A stretch of 64,000 nt of DNA from Exiguobacterium sp. s122 (GCF_018618475.1 NZ_JACSMD010000002.1:248001-312000); one strand, 5' to 3'; positions 35,241-45,344 are shown, numbered from the stretch's first letter. Notes: a model not told the origin generated them from the letters alone. A program made the numbers and translations.

Positions 35241-35723
35241 CTAGGCTCGTACGCGTGATTCCTGTTCGTGTCGTAACAGCCATTCCTTGCGCCATAGTCC
35301 GCCTGCATAACCGGTCAACGTCCCGTTCGAACCGATGACACGATGACATGGGACGACGATGGACAAGCGGTTGCGACCGTTCGCACTACCAACGGCCCGA
35401 ACAGCACGATCTCGTCCGAGTTTCACGGCCAACTCCCGATAGGACGTCGTCTCCGCATACGGAATCGTCGTCAGCGTGTGCCAGACGTCCCGTTGAAACA
35501 TCGTGCCTTCTACCGTGACGGGGAACGTGAACGCTCGTCGTTTTCCTTTGAAATAGTCATCGATTTCACGATAGCACCACGTCAACACGTCGGGCGTGTG
35601 GTCATTTGCTTCGAACAACACCTCCTCACGCTCGACAAACAAAATCGATTGGACGGCTGTCTGTGTCGCCACTAGTTCCATCATGCCAATCGGACTCACG
35701 TAGTCCAGTTTATAGATTTCCAT
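35241..35723 (-). CDS. ogt: Methylated-DNA--protein-cysteine methyltransferase
   Basis: 160 residues. The active site is [10 protein letters not shown] with acceptor Cys126. The helix-turn-helix segment [27 protein letters not shown] precedes it. The protein removes methyl groups from O6-methylguanine in a suicide reaction. Third gene of an alkylation-repair operon; its start overlaps the alkA stop by 14 bases. Confidence 0.95.
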   Translation of the reverse strand: MEIYKLDYVSPIGMMELVATQTAVQSILFVEREEVLFEANDHTPDVLTWCYREIDDYFKGKRRAFTFPVTVEGTMFQRDVWHTLTTIPYAETTSYRELAVKLGRDRAVRAVGSANGRNRLSIVVPCHRVIGSNGTLTGYAGGLWRKEWLLRHEQESRVRA

Positions 35724-36609
35724 ACAATGACCTCCATAAATAGAATGTCGCGTACGCTTCCCATCCAGAAAAACGCATCCGCATCTCCCGCATGTCTTCT
35801 GCCGTCAGTTTTTCAGTCCTGTCGAGATGGAACTTGAGCGCTTGATGCAGCCCAGCGTCTGCAGCGGGAAAGGCGCGCACATCTTGTAAACATTTCATCC
35901 GGACATACTCAGCCGTCCATTCCCCGACCCCACGCATCGACAGCAGTCGAGCATGGACGGCTTCCCTTGATTGGACTTGTAACGCCTGTTTCGATAGCGT
36001 TCCGTCCGCTATTTCCCGGGCAATCCCGATAATATACTCGGCTTTCCGCGTACTGAACTGCATACCCCGTAAATCGGCTGGCACGAGTAAGGCGATGTCT
36101 TCAGGACGCGGGAACGCCCAATACGTCACACCGGCCACTTCAAGGGAATGACCATATCGTTCGACGAAACGCCGCTTCAACGTGTAAGCGAACGATAACG
36201 TGATTTGTTGACCGATCACTGCCCAGGTGAGCGCCTCGAACAGATCGGGGAAACCGATGAGCCGGAGGCCACTGTAACGCCGAACGAGCGGACGCAACAA
36301 GTCATCGTTTAAAGCAAACCGTTCGAACGCGGCGACGTCTTGATCGAGATCGAACCATTCGCGCACGTACCGTTCCACGACTATTTGTTCTTCGGATGTC
36401 ACTTCTTCGTCGTGAAGCGTGACGAGGAGTCCTTGTTCATGTGCTTTAATTTCGCCCAACCGCAGGCCTCCCTGGACGTCAAACAGTTTCCACACCGCGT
36501 CCTCTGTCGTGACGTGCATCACTTCGTCGTCCGAGCGCCGCAAAAACGTTAAACACTGCTCGAAATCGAACGGGGGAGTAACAGGAAGAATGAAGCTATT
36601 CGATGGCAT
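35710..36609 (-). CDS. alkA: AlkA-type 3-methyladenine DNA glycosylase
   Basis: 299 residues from ATG 36609 behind GGAGGC. HhH-GPD superfamily: [17 protein letters not shown], the helix-hairpin-helix [15 protein letters not shown] and the catalytic Asp in [12 protein letters not shown]. It excises 3-methyladenine and related lesions. It overlaps adaA upstream by 14 bases and ogt downstream by 14 bases, so all three are translated as one coupled unit. Confidence 0.92.
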   Translation of the reverse strand: MPSNSFILPVTPPFDFEQCLTFLRRSDDEVMHVTTEDAVWKLFDVQGGLRLGEIKAHEQGLLVTLHDEEVTSEEQIVVERYVREWFDLDQDVAAFERFALNDDLLRPLVRRYSGLRLIGFPDLFEALTWAVIGQQITLSFAYTLKRRFVERYGHSLEVAGVTYWAFPRPEDIALLVPADLRGMQFSTRKAEYIIGIAREIADGTLSKQALQVQSREAVHARLLSMRGVGEWTAEYVRMKCLQDVRAFPAADAGLHQALKFHLDRTEKLTAEDMREMRMRFSGWEAYATFYLWRSLYGNL

Positions 36610-37153
36610 CGTCTGCCTCCTTTCGATAAGCGCTCGGTGAAGCACCCTTCCAACGTTTAAAGACGCGATAAAAATTGGACGGCGTGTTCAACCCGACGGC
36701 AGCCCCGATTTTCTCGTTATTCCAATCGGTCGTCTTTAATAAATTGGCCGCTTGGTCGATCCGGATTCGTTCTAACCGTTGACGTGGCGTCTCACCGGTC
36801 GCTTCCGTGAAGGCACGCTCGACATAGAACGGGCTCATATTCATGTGCGTGGCGATATCGTCTAGTTTAATCGGCCGCATGTACGCTTCGAGCAAGAACG
36901 TCGTCACTTCATGCACGAGCGCATGCGACGGGCTGCGCTCGATGTCCGGCTGGCATCGTTTACAGGACCGGTATCCAGACGTCTCCGCCTCTTGTTTCGT
37001 TTCAAAAAACTCAACGTTTTCACGTTTTGGCTTTCGTGACCGACACGAGGGCCGACAATAGATTTTCGTCGTCTTGACTGCCGTGTAGAACTGCCCGTCA
37101 TACGCCGCGTCACAGGCGAGTACTTTTTCCCACATCATCTCAAACGTCAGCAT
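36596..37153 (-). CDS. adaA: AdaA-type methylphosphotriester methyltransferase / AraC regulator
   Basis: 185 residues. The N-terminal zinc domain has Cys33 and Cys37 (IYCRPSC) and Cys64 and Cys67 (YRSCKRC); the first Cys is the methyl acceptor in the family. The C-terminal AraC domain shows KLDDIATHMNMSPFYVERAF and EKIGAAVGLNTPSNFYRVFKRW. Self-methylation turns it into an activator of the adaptive response. It is the first gene of adaA-alkA-ogt and probably autoregulates the operon. Confidence 0.94.
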   Translation of the reverse strand: MLTFEMMWEKVLACDAAYDGQFYTAVKTTKIYCRPSCRSRKPKRENVEFFETKQEAETSGYRSCKRCQPDIERSPSHALVHEVTTFLLEAYMRPIKLDDIATHMNMSPFYVERAFTEATGETPRQRLERIRIDQAANLLKTTDWNNEKIGAAVGLNTPSNFYRVFKRWKGASPSAYRKEADDAIE

Positions 37154-37321
37154 CGTTTCGCCCCCTCTCTTCTACTGTACCAAATTCGATTCTCCTCTTT
37201 CTTGCGCTTACAGTCTCTTCTGAATTCACAATTTTTGAAACGGTTCCGATATATATCTCGTAATAGGAGTACCACGTCTCATCCGATACAATGCAAGCAT
37301 GACAAAGAAGGAGAACATCAG

Positions 37322-39814
37322 ATGCACAAACGAATGTCATGGAAACAGCTGAAATGGTTGATTCCATTTTTGTTGATTGGACTCATCCTTTATCAAAGCG
37401 GTCAAGAGTTACGTCAATTCTCCCTCGCCGCTGCCTTTCAAACACTTAAATCACTGACAGGATTCGAACAGTTCACTCTCATCCTGCTCGGGCTCGTCGC
37501 GGTCTTGACGATGACAGGATATGACTACTTCTTATTGAAATCGCTACAAGTGAAAATCAAACCGAGCAAACTCATACAAGCCGCGTGGATCACGAACTCG
37601 ATGAACGGGATGCTCGGATTCGGCGGCGTCATCGGCATCGCCCTTCGGACATCGCTTTACCGCCCTTATCTCGACACGTTGAAATTGCTCCGCGCCATCG
37701 GCTGGATGACACCAACACTCATCAGCGGTCTGTCCCTCTTGTCGTTCGGCGTCGTGCTCGGGTTGTTCCCGGCTGCGACGTTGACGTCGACGAAGCAATG
37801 GATTTGGCCGGCGCTCCTCGTCACGAGTGCACTACTCCCGTTCTATCTCACGGTCACAAGGAGACGCTCGAACTTGTCGTGGACGACACTCGCCGGATAT
37901 GTCGCCACTTCGTTCTTTGAATGGCTCTCCGCCGGTGCGGTCGCCTTGTACGCCCTGTTTCTCCTCGGTGGTGAGGCACCGCTCACGAGCCTATTCGGCG
38001 TGTTCATCGTCGCCACGACGATTGGCGTCCTCTCCCTCGTCCCAGGCGGAATCGGCTCTTTCGATTTACTTTACTTAGTCGGGATGACACAACTCGGCAT
38101 CAATCAAGAAATCGTCTTGTCGTCTTTAATCGTCTATCGGTTCGTTTACTTCATCGTCCCGTTCATGATCGGTCTCTTTTTATCCGCCATCGTGTTCGGC
38201 AATCAAGTCGTCAAACAAATCGAATATAAACCGATTATCGGCTCGTCCTATGAAATCGGTACGGTCGTCTGGCGCATCGTCTCACGCCTTCTCGTGAAGG
38301 CAGGTCGCCTTGCCGGCGGTCTCATCGCCTTGATGACGAGTCTCCTCATTTGGTTCCAGACGTTGCTTCCGAGTGTGACCCCGCTTTATGCGACACCTCT
38401 TTGGATGCAATGGGGCGCCACCGTCCTATTCCTTGCTGCTGGTATCTTAATGCTCTTAAGCGGATATGGCATGTACCGGCGCACGAAACGCGTGCAATGG
38501 GTCGTCTTCGTGTCGTTCCTCTTCGCGTTCATCGGTATATTTGGTCGCGGCGCGAATTTATTCGAAGTGTTCGCCGTCACAGGTTTTGCATTATTCGTTT
38601 GGTTGACCCGTCATCAACATGACCGGTACAGATCCATCATGACGCCCGGTCGCTTTTTCCGCAGTGCCGTGTACGTCTCGCTCTACGTCGGGACGCACGC
38701 CTTACTGCTCCAATCGTTCAGTCAAACGGACGCCATCTTCCTCGACCAAGACGCGGCCGCATTCCTCAGTCTGAGCGCGACGCTATTGGCCGGTATAGCC
38801 ATGCTAGCGGTGTTTTTCACTTTCTCGCGACTCAAACGCCCCCAGCTCGGGGAAACGTTTGAAGCGAGCCGGTTCGAGGCGTTTCAGGCGGCTCATACGA
38901 CAGCAGCTACCTATGATTTGGCGCATATGGGCGATAAACGCGTCTATTACGGTGAGGAAGATGCCGCGTGTCTCTTGTTCGCCTCAGCAGGCAACCACGC
39001 CATCGTCTTCGGTGACGTTCAAGGTGACCGTCAGGCGGCGTCAGAGCTACTCGCTACATTTTTGGAAGAGACGGACCGTTTCGGTTACGTGCCGCTCTTT
39101 TATCAAGTCACACCGGACTGGATGCCGCGCCTCCACGACGCCGGGTTCACGTTCTTCAAGCTCGGTGAGGAAGCAACGGTCGATGTCGGCTCGTTCTCGC
39201 TCGCCGGTAAGAAGCGCTCGAACATGCGTGCTTTGAACAATCAATTCTCACGAAACGGATTCACGTTCGAAGTCGTCTCGAACCCGGATCAAACTCTCAT
39301 CGAAGCGTTACGACCGATTTCAGACGACTGGCTCGGGAACCGGAAAGAGAAAGGGTTCTCGCTCGGCTTCTTCAATGAGGTCGCACTGCCGCATTATCGG
39401 ACCGCACTGCTACGGAATGAGGCGGGCGAGATCGTCGCCTTCATCACGCTGTTACAAGGAACGGGACAAGTGAGCATCGACTTGATGCGCGTGAAGCAAG
39501 ACGCGCCCGCCGGTACGATGGAAGTGCTCATCCTTTACGTCATCGAGTGGGCTCGGACTGAAGCGTTCGAGCGCGTCGGCCTCGGGATGGCCCCGCTCGC
39601 CTCGGTCGGGGAGCAGCCGTTCTCGTATTGGCCGGAGCGGGTCGCGGCCGACGTGTTTGAAAACATCAGCTACATCTATCCGTTCAGTGGTCTCCGCCAG
39701 TTCAAGCATAAGTTCAGTCCGACGTGGGACGCACGGTATTTGGCCATCCGTAAACGACGGAAGCTCCTTCCATCCTTGCTTCGGACGGCCCGATTGATTA
39801 GTCGAAAAAGATAA
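37322..39814 (+). CDS. mprF: Phosphatidylglycerol lysyltransferase/flippase MprF
   Basis: 830 residues from ATG 37322 behind AAGGAGAACATCAG; the open frame extends to 37202 without a better start. An N-terminal flippase region has many membrane segments, including LTMTGYDYFLL, NSMNGMLGFGG and SLVPGGIGSFDLLYL. The C-terminal cytosolic GNAT-like synthase contains ANHAIVFGDVQGD, KLGEEATVDV, KRSNMRALNNQF and GLGMAPLASVG. It adds lysine from Lys-tRNA to phosphatidylglycerol and flips the product, giving resistance to cationic peptides. Confidence 0.95.
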   Translation: MHKRMSWKQLKWLIPFLLIGLILYQSGQELRQFSLAAAFQTLKSLTGFEQFTLILLGLVAVLTMTGYDYFLLKSLQVKIKPSKLIQAAWITNSMNGMLGFGGVIGIALRTSLYRPYLDTLKLLRAIGWMTPTLISGLSLLSFGVVLGLFPAATLTSTKQWIWPALLVTSALLPFYLTVTRRRSNLSWTTLAGYVATSFFEWLSAGAVALYALFLLGGEAPLTSLFGVFIVATTIGVLSLVPGGIGSFDLLYLVGMTQLGINQEIVLSSLIVYRFVYFIVPFMIGLFLSAIVFGNQVVKQIEYKPIIGSSYEIGTVVWRIVSRLLVKAGRLAGGLIALMTSLLIWFQTLLPSVTPLYATPLWMQWGATVLFLAAGILMLLSGYGMYRRTKRVQWVVFVSFLFAFIGIFGRGANLFEVFAVTGFALFVWLTRHQHDRYRSIMTPGRFFRSAVYVSLYVGTHALLLQSFSQTDAIFLDQDAAAFLSLSATLLAGIAMLAVFFTFSRLKRPQLGETFEASRFEAFQAAHTTAATYDLAHMGDKRVYYGEEDAACLLFASAGNHAIVFGDVQGDRQAASELLATFLEETDRFGYVPLFYQVTPDWMPRLHDAGFTFFKLGEEATVDVGSFSLAGKKRSNMRALNNQFSRNGFTFEVVSNPDQTLIEALRPISDDWLGNRKEKGFSLGFFNEVALPHYRTALLRNEAGEIVAFITLLQGTGQVSIDLMRVKQDAPAGTMEVLILYVIEWARTEAFERVGLGMAPLASVGEQPFSYWPERVAADVFENISYIYPFSGLRQFKHKFSPTWDARYLAIRKRRKLLPSLLRTARLISRKR

Positions 39815-39860
39815 GACGTTAAAAGGGTGACGCTCATGTTCAGCGTCACCCTTGTCTTAT
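39811..39860. terminator. Strong bidirectional terminator
   Basis: AAGGGTGACGCT...AGCGTCACCCTT hairpin inside outer ATAAGAC / GTCTTAT arms, between mprF and the convergent glucanase gene. Confidence 0.85.
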
Positions 39861-42247
39861 TTTACTGCCACTTCAACGTTATCAATCGTCACCTCATGCG
39901 CACCGAGCGGTGAACCGTCCGTGCGACCGAGGAGGAACTTGAGCGCCGTCATGTCTTGTTGTGGCATGACGAGCGTGAACTCGAACGTCTTCGTATCCGG
40001 TCCGAGTGCGATGATCTCGCTCAAGTAACGCGTGTATGCCGCGTTCTCGACCGTCACTTCCATGTTGCGTGCGGTCGTCGACGAAGCGTCGAAACGGACA
40101 ACGTACGTCTGGCCAGGATGTAACTCGAGGCCGCCCTGCTCCATCAATACGCTCCACGGTTCTTGGCCTTCGTTCACAATCGCAAGGCGGGCTGTTTCAT
40201 TCACAGCCTCGACCGAAGCTTGCGCGTCATAGTGGACGTATGAGCTCCAATGCGTCAATCCTTCTGTAAACGTGCCGTTCTTGAGCGGTGACGGGTCGAA
40301 CTCGATTGGCGTCACGTCGAGCAACTTGACGTCATCGATTGATATCTCGCCTTTCGCCGAACCGAGAATGAAGCGTAACTGGCTCAACAAGTCCGTTTCT
40401 GCGTTCATCGTGAACGGGATTTCAATCGTTTTGAACTCGCGCGTCAACGCGACGTCTTGAAGTGGGAGGTGCGCGTCACCTTCCAAGCCATTCAATCCGA
40501 CTTGAAGTGATGGAATCCGTTCCGATTTCGCTTTGAAGCTGAGTACATACTCGTGTCCTTCTTGCAATTGAATCCCGTTTTGAACGAGTGTTGCCGGCTC
40601 ACCTTTTTTCGGGTTCGCCTTGAACAAGAAGTGGCGGAGTTCCGCATCGACCGTCCCTGTCCCTTTCGTTGCACCGGCATCGAACTGCCAGAACGTCATC
40701 CGGTCCATCGCACCTTGGTCGAACGTGCCGTTGTAGACGTGGTTGCCGTCACCGAGCGCCGGCTTCGTCGCGTTCGGGTCAAGCGCCTGACGTTCGGCTT
40801 GTTCGACTCGGACGTTCCCGATTTGGACACCGGCCGGGCTGAGGCCGACGTTGAACTCAAGGCGTGCCGCGAGGTCCGTGTCTTCCGTCATATCGAACGT
40901 CATCGAATACGTCTGGACGCCCGTCGTCAAATCGAACGAGCCTTCATCCGAATATTTCGCGTAGCCACGGTCGGGTCCGCCGCCGACTTTCACTGCCATC
41001 GAGCGGGCCGAATCGGCACTCGCGTCGAACGTCACTTTGTAATGACCACCCTTTCCGAGTGACACGTTTTGAATCAATTGATGCGAATATGGCTGGCTAC
41101 CGGCTTGACTGATCGAGATGTCCGCGAAGCGGGCGCCTGCCTTCTCGATGACGTCAACCGTTCCGACGCCGCCAAAGTCCGGGAGTGCCACATAGTTCCA
41201 ATACGTCGGATCCAGTGCTTGTGCCCCGTTCGTCACCGTCGTAATCGGTTTTTCGTAAGCTTGGTCGTAGACGAGGTTGCCGTCTTCAGACGGTTGTTTC
41301 GCTCCGTCCGGAAGTACGATTTCTTCATCTGTATAGACTGGCTCGACCGCTTGGCGAACGTCGCGGTTTTTCAAATCGTAGACGCGAACGTAGTCGACTT
41401 CCATATCGGCCGGGAACGGTGTCGTCTCGTCAGGATCACCATCGAACCAACCGCCGACGGCCAAGTTCATAATCAAGTAGAAGTTCTGGTCGAACGGCGC
41501 CGGATAGCTGAACTTCGTCGCCTGGTTCAACCCTTTTGTATACCAATCGTTCTGTGTTTGATAGAGCTTCCCGTCGACGTACCAACGCAACTCGCCTGGC
41601 TCCCATTCGACCGCATATGTATGCCACTTGTCGATGCCGTCGCCTTCAGCGAAGTGATAGTCTTTGCCTGTATATTTGTTGTTTGGCCATGTCTCACCGT
41701 AGTGGATCGTCCCGGCCACTTGATCCGGGCGACTGCCCCAGGCTTCCATGATGTCAATCTCACCAGAAGCGGCCCAGCCGCCGTAACGATCCTGTTCCGG
41801 CATCATCCAAAACGCCGGCCATAATCCTTTGCCGAGCGGAAGTTTCGCGCGCATCTCGTAGCGGCCGTATGTTTTGCTGAACGTCCCTTTCGTCGTCAAC
41901 TTCGCCGACGTGTAGTCATACGAGCCGAGCGCATCGGTCGTCTGCTCCTTTTTTGCCCGGATGATAAGCTTGCCATCTTTTACGAAAGCGTTTTCGTTTT
42001 TGTCCGTATAAAATTGCTTCTCGTTGTTTCCCCATCCCGGCGCGACCGGATTTCCGTCCTTATCCTTCAGCCAGTTGCCCGTATCGAAGGTCCATTTTGT
42101 TCGATCGATCTCAGGTTCGTCAAACTCATCGGACCAGACGAGCTTCCATTTCGTATTGTCTTTGTTCGCTGGCTTTTCGGCGTGCGTGCCTTGAGCGAAC
42201 GAGAGAGCTAGACCGGTACCAAGCGCGAGGGCGACCCATTTCTTCAT
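39857..42247 (-). CDS. Secreted GH16 endo-beta-glucanase (laminarinase type) with three CBM4/9-like modules
   Basis: 796 residues. A Sec signal peptide (about 1-23, ending THA) is followed by the GH16 domain: NNEKQFYT-type substrate loop (GWGNNEKQFYT) and the catalytic GEIDIMEAWG with Glu163, Asp165 and Glu168. About residues 320-480, 495-645 and 650-796 are three related beta-sandwich modules, two with NGTF starts (VYNGTFDQG, LKNGTFTEG), fitting CBM4/9. It probably cleaves beta-1,3- or mixed-linked glucan outside the cell. The promoter carries a LacI/CcpA-type operator, implying carbon control. Confidence 0.92.
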   Translation of the reverse strand: MKKWVALALGTGLALSFAQGTHAEKPANKDNTKWKLVWSDEFDEPEIDRTKWTFDTGNWLKDKDGNPVAPGWGNNEKQFYTDKNENAFVKDGKLIIRAKKEQTTDALGSYDYTSAKLTTKGTFSKTYGRYEMRAKLPLGKGLWPAFWMMPEQDRYGGWAASGEIDIMEAWGSRPDQVAGTIHYGETWPNNKYTGKDYHFAEGDGIDKWHTYAVEWEPGELRWYVDGKLYQTQNDWYTKGLNQATKFSYPAPFDQNFYLIMNLAVGGWFDGDPDETTPFPADMEVDYVRVYDLKNRDVRQAVEPVYTDEEIVLPDGAKQPSEDGNLVYDQAYEKPITTVTNGAQALDPTYWNYVALPDFGGVGTVDVIEKAGARFADISISQAGSQPYSHQLIQNVSLGKGGHYKVTFDASADSARSMAVKVGGGPDRGYAKYSDEGSFDLTTGVQTYSMTFDMTEDTDLAARLEFNVGLSPAGVQIGNVRVEQAERQALDPNATKPALGDGNHVYNGTFDQGAMDRMTFWQFDAGATKGTGTVDAELRHFLFKANPKKGEPATLVQNGIQLQEGHEYVLSFKAKSERIPSLQVGLNGLEGDAHLPLQDVALTREFKTIEIPFTMNAETDLLSQLRFILGSAKGEISIDDVKLLDVTPIEFDPSPLKNGTFTEGLTHWSSYVHYDAQASVEAVNETARLAIVNEGQEPWSVLMEQGGLELHPGQTYVVRFDASSTTARNMEVTVENAAYTRYLSEIIALGPDTKTFEFTLVMPQQDMTALKFLLGRTDGSPLGAHEVTIDNVEVAVK

Positions 42248-42337
42248 TCCAATTCCTCCTTCGAGTTGTCTGAAGGCAAGGTCGATTCACTCGTCCGTGC
42301 CTTCGCTTTCGTAATACTCATAAATTGAAACCGCTAC

Positions 42338-42351
42338 CGAAAGCGCTTTCG
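42338..42351. promoter_or_regulatory. LacI/CcpA-type operator of the glucanase gene
   Basis: Perfect palindrome CGAAAGCGCTTTCG immediately downstream of the -10 box, close to the predicted start point, so binding would block transcription. It matches the core of catabolite-response elements, but LacI-family sugar regulators use the same core. Confidence 0.8.
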
Positions 42352-42359
42352 TTAAATCT

Positions 42360-42389
42360 ATTATATGGATTTCTTCGAGCTCACTTCAA
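42360..42389 (-). promoter_or_regulatory. Promoter of the glucanase gene
   Basis: On the minus strand, TTGAAG (42384-42389), an 18-base spacer and TATAAT (42360-42365). Confidence 0.7.
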
Positions 42390-42423
42390 TCTTTTTTTGA
42401 AGTGACATGTAAATGACATATGA

Positions 42424-42450
42424 AAAAGCATCACCCGTTTCAGGTGATGC
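42424..42450 (-). terminator. Terminator of the NUDIX-DUF1349 operon
   Basis: AAGCATCACC / GGTGATGCTT stem followed on the minus strand by TTTTCATATG. It overlaps the stop codon of the DUF1349 gene. Confidence 0.8.
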
Positions 42451-43006
42451 TTAGTTGCCAGTCTGTAAAGGTGACCGTGAATCCCGGCGCGTCGACGTCC
42501 GGGCTACAGGCGTACGGTCCGACCTGAAGCGATGACACGTCATGCAAGTGCGCGATACGTAGTTGCTCGCGCGTTCCGTTCCCATATTCGAAAAAGACTT
42601 CGACGTCGCCGTCCGTATAGACGAGCTCGAACGTGAGCGGTCCTCCCATCTCTTCGTTTGAAAAATCGCGCGTCGACCAATCCGAGTAGCCGTGTGAGGT
42701 GACGACGGCGCCGAGATGCGACGGGCCGTCCGGGATGTACTCGACGGACGTCTTCAGCCAATGATCGTCGTTGACGTATAACAAGATGCCGGCCTGATCG
42801 TACATCGCGTTCGGTTTCATTTCAAGTGTTGCCCGGCATGTGAAGCGCTTCGCCGTGACGCCCGTCAATAGTGCGTGGGCCGTCATCCGGTTGAACCCGT
42901 AGTGCGTATTGCGCCAAAAATCAGTATCGGGCAACGTGCGAAACGTCAGTCGTTCAGCCGCCTCCACGTCACTTGGTTCATTCATCCATTGATATTGCTG
43001 CCACAT
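42440..43006 (-). CDS. DUF1349 family protein (concanavalin-like fold)
   Basis: 188 residues. FWRNTHYGFNRMTAHAL, YDQAGILLYVNDDHWLKTSVEY, YSDWSTRDF and QVGPYACSPD are characteristic of DUF1349 (YoaO/regulation-of-enolase-like beta-sandwich). No signal peptide. The biochemical role is not established. It overlaps the upstream NUDIX gene by 29 bases, so the two are co-transcribed. Confidence 0.85.
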   Translation of the reverse strand: MWQQYQWMNEPSDVEAAERLTFRTLPDTDFWRNTHYGFNRMTAHALLTGVTAKRFTCRATLEMKPNAMYDQAGILLYVNDDHWLKTSVEYIPDGPSHLGAVVTSHGYSDWSTRDFSNEEMGGPLTFELVYTDGDVEVFFEYGNGTREQLRIAHLHDVSSLQVGPYACSPDVDAPGFTVTFTDWQLSIT

Positions 43007-43520
43007 GGTTTATCCCTCCCCATTGTCCTCGCATTGCGAACAGCAGTGGAATCATCGGTTCATGATACGGAATGAACGTTCCATCTTGAATGCGCGCAAG
43101 AATGGTCGCCTCATCCGCCCACTGTACAGCTTGCACTTCTGACTCCTGTAATGTCAGCTCGTCAAGGTCGACCTCCGCTTCGACGAGATAGATGTCATCG
43201 AACCCTTCGTCGAAGTTGACCGTCAAATGCGGGCGTGTGTTGGATAAATCGAGTTTTAACCCAATCTCTTCCTCGAGCTCGCGCATCGCCGCCTGCTGGC
43301 TCGTATCACCGACCGTGGCGCTGCCGCCGACGGTAATATCCCACATGTTCGCCCATCCGTCTTTGAATGGTTGGCGCTGCTGAATCAACATCTGACCGTC
43401 CTTGTTGAAGATACAGACGTGGATCACGAGATGATAATCGTCTTGAGGAAGACGCGTCCCCCGCTCCCACGTCCGCCCTGTCTTTTCACGATTGACCGTA
43501 TATACGTCCCATAGCTCCAT
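42978..43520 (-). CDS. NUDIX hydrolase
   Basis: 180 residues from ATG 43520, close to GGGGAAG; upstream codons to 43625 belong to the previous gene's region. The Nudix box reads GGSATVGDTSQQAAMRELEEEIGL. The N-terminus MELWDVYTVNREKTGRTWERG is like the IPP-isomerase-like Nudix group. Substrate unknown. Confidence 0.9.
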   Translation of the reverse strand: MELWDVYTVNREKTGRTWERGTRLPQDDYHLVIHVCIFNKDGQMLIQQRQPFKDGWANMWDITVGGSATVGDTSQQAAMRELEEEIGLKLDLSNTRPHLTVNFDEGFDDIYLVEAEVDLDELTLQESEVQAVQWADEATILARIQDGTFIPYHEPMIPLLFAMRGQWGGINHVAAISMDE

Positions 43521-43533
43521 CCTATCTTCCCCT

Positions 43534-44028
43534 TTACGTCGCAGCGCTCGATGATGCCGCTTGGTCGGCTTTGACGCAGTCAATGGCGACGACGATCGAG
43601 ATGAGCAAATGTTCCATCGCGTCATCCATCACTCGAATCTCGTACGTATCGCCCCACGTAAGCCATTTCTTTTGGACGCTGCCGATGACATGACCGTCCT
43701 GCCTCACTTCGAAGTCCATGTCCCACCAGTTGCCGTCGACTTCAATCCCGGCTGCGTCAATCGTATAGCGCGGTTTAAAGAACGTGAACTCTTTTGAAAT
43801 CGTCAACGTCTCTTCTCCCTCGACGTCGACGTAAAACGTCGGCAAGAAACTGAACGTCTTCTTCGTGATCGTCGTGATTTCGCGTCCGCTCGTATCCGAG
43901 ATGGTGAACGATTTCGGTAGCTTCATGAAGCTCCCTTCGACAAAATAAACGTCGTGCTCGTCCGCATCTTTGATGGTAAAGCGTCCACGCAGACTAAACA
44001 CTTTCTGTTTCATGTAGAGTGTGTTCAT
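43534..44028 (-). CDS. LURP-one-related (YxjI-type) protein
   Basis: 164 residues from ATG 44028; an ATG at 44034 touches the GGAGGG site. Tubby-like LURP-one pattern: LYMKQKVFSLRGRFTIKDADE, VEGSFMKLPKSFTISD, KKTFSFLPTFYVD and SVQKKWLTWGDTYEIRV. Cytosolic, possibly membrane-lipid associated; the role in bacteria is unknown. It lies 13 bases upstream of the NUDIX gene start. Confidence 0.88.
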   Translation of the reverse strand: MNTLYMKQKVFSLRGRFTIKDADEHDVYFVEGSFMKLPKSFTISDTSGREITTITKKTFSFLPTFYVDVEGEETLTISKEFTFFKPRYTIDAAGIEVDGNWWDMDFEVRQDGHVIGSVQKKWLTWGDTYEIRVMDDAMEHLLISIVVAIDCVKADQAASSSAAT

Positions 44029-44093
44029 GTTCATCCCTCCGATTCGTTGTATACCTCTTATACGTGATTTACCCGGAATCGATTCACAATATT

Positions 44094-44759
44094 TTAGAGT
44101 CGTATGTTGCGTTTTGAAACAATCTCTTCTACTTCACATAGATGATTGACGATATAATCCGCTTGTCGTAGCTCCTCCTCACGGGAAAAATCAAAACGAC
44201 ATCCTATGGCTTCTAACCCGTTCGCTTTAGCTGCTTCGATGTCAGAAAGGCGATCTCCGACGACATAGCCACGTGTGATCTCATATTTTTTGATAATCGA
44301 TGCGACCAAATCGCGTTTGTCCAATGTAGGAATCTGTTGAATACTGAACGTCTCGCTGACCCACCGGTTCAAACGATAGTGCGATACAATCGCCGACAAG
44401 TATGGGGTCAATCCGTTACTGGCGATGTACAACGGATGCTGCATCGCATTCAATCGTTCGAACAACGCTTCAACTCCTGGGTAAAGCGCACCATTTCCAA
44501 GGTTGATATGTTCAATCAGCCGTTCGAGGAAATAATCATCAACTTTCTGTCGAATAATCGGCGCATGATTCGGGAGGAGCGTTTCCCAGACAACCGGTAA
44601 GGGAACGCCCATGATTCTCCGATAAACATGAATCGGCGTTTCCTCCTCCCATTCCCCGCTATCTCGAAGTAACTGAAATGTGTCTTCTAACGCTTTTTCT
44701 AAAATTGTATCTGTTTGAAATAATGTACCGTCCATATCAAAAATGATGGCGTCCCTCAT
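44094..44759 (-). CDS. HAD-superfamily hydrolase (subfamily IA)
   Basis: 221 residues. Motif I FDMDGTL (nucleophile Asp8), motif II YIASNGL, motif III Lys near LDKRDLV, and motif IV GYVVGDRLSDIEAAKANG are present, with an alpha-helical cap after motif I. It is a phosphatase of small metabolites such as a phosphoglycolate- or nucleotide-type substrate; exact specificity unknown. Confidence 0.9.
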   Translation of the reverse strand: MRDAIIFDMDGTLFQTDTILEKALEDTFQLLRDSGEWEEETPIHVYRRIMGVPLPVVWETLLPNHAPIIRQKVDDYFLERLIEHINLGNGALYPGVEALFERLNAMQHPLYIASNGLTPYLSAIVSHYRLNRWVSETFSIQQIPTLDKRDLVASIIKKYEITRGYVVGDRLSDIEAAKANGLEAIGCRFDFSREEELRQADYIVNHLCEVEEIVSKRNIRL

Positions 44760-44866
44760 CGTGTTTCTCCTTTACCCAGATGGAATTAATTGGCTTATTC
44801 ATCATACACTGATACTTCGTTATATACTAGAACTAGACGATATCAAAGAATCAGGGGGGATCACGT

Positions 44867-45307
44867 TTGAATCATGTGTCGATTGAATGCGACCTCGAGT
44901 CGTTGACGTATCATGAACAAGTCGTAGGCAACATCGCCTTCGTCATCGATTATTATGATTATTTCCCGGGACAAGGCTGGTCCGATTTTGTCGCTATCGT
45001 CTTGAACTGGTGGATTGACAGTTGTCGCGCCCTTGTATTTGCGCCGTTACATGAAACGTATTCCTTCTCCTTTATGGACGGACGAGACGAGATAGTTGCG
45101 AGAAAAGTGAGCGAGACAGAAGCCAAACTTTTCTACGTGGATCGCGATGCACGTCACGTGCTCATAGGGACGGTATCGATTGAAGAGCTAAGACTGGCCC
45201 TCATCAAAGTGACATACCAGCTTTTAAACGCAATCGACCGAAACGGCTGGGAGCACGAGGAGATCGAGACGTTACGTCACACCGTAAAATCCATTGAACG
45301 CATATAA
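44867..45307 (+). CDS. Uncharacterised protein
   Basis: 146 residues, TTG start at 44867 after AGGGGGGATCACG. Acidic, no signal peptide and no membrane segment that is convincing. A DYYDYFPGQGWSDFVAIVLNWW stretch is the most distinctive part. No family recognised. It is a single gene between a divergent HAD gene and a convergent terminator. Confidence 0.65.
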   Translation: MNHVSIECDLESLTYHEQVVGNIAFVIDYYDYFPGQGWSDFVAIVLNWWIDSCRALVFAPLHETYSFSFMDGRDEIVARKVSETEAKLFYVDRDARHVLIGTVSIEELRLALIKVTYQLLNAIDRNGWEHEEIETLRHTVKSIERI

Positions 45308-45342
45308 AAAAGCGCCGCCTCTTTTCGAGACGGCGCTTCGTT
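45306..45342. terminator. Convergent terminator
   Basis: AAAGCGCCGCCTC / GAGACGGCGCTT hairpin between the uncharacterised gene and the GH3 gene. Confidence 0.8.
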
Positions 45343-45344
45343 CC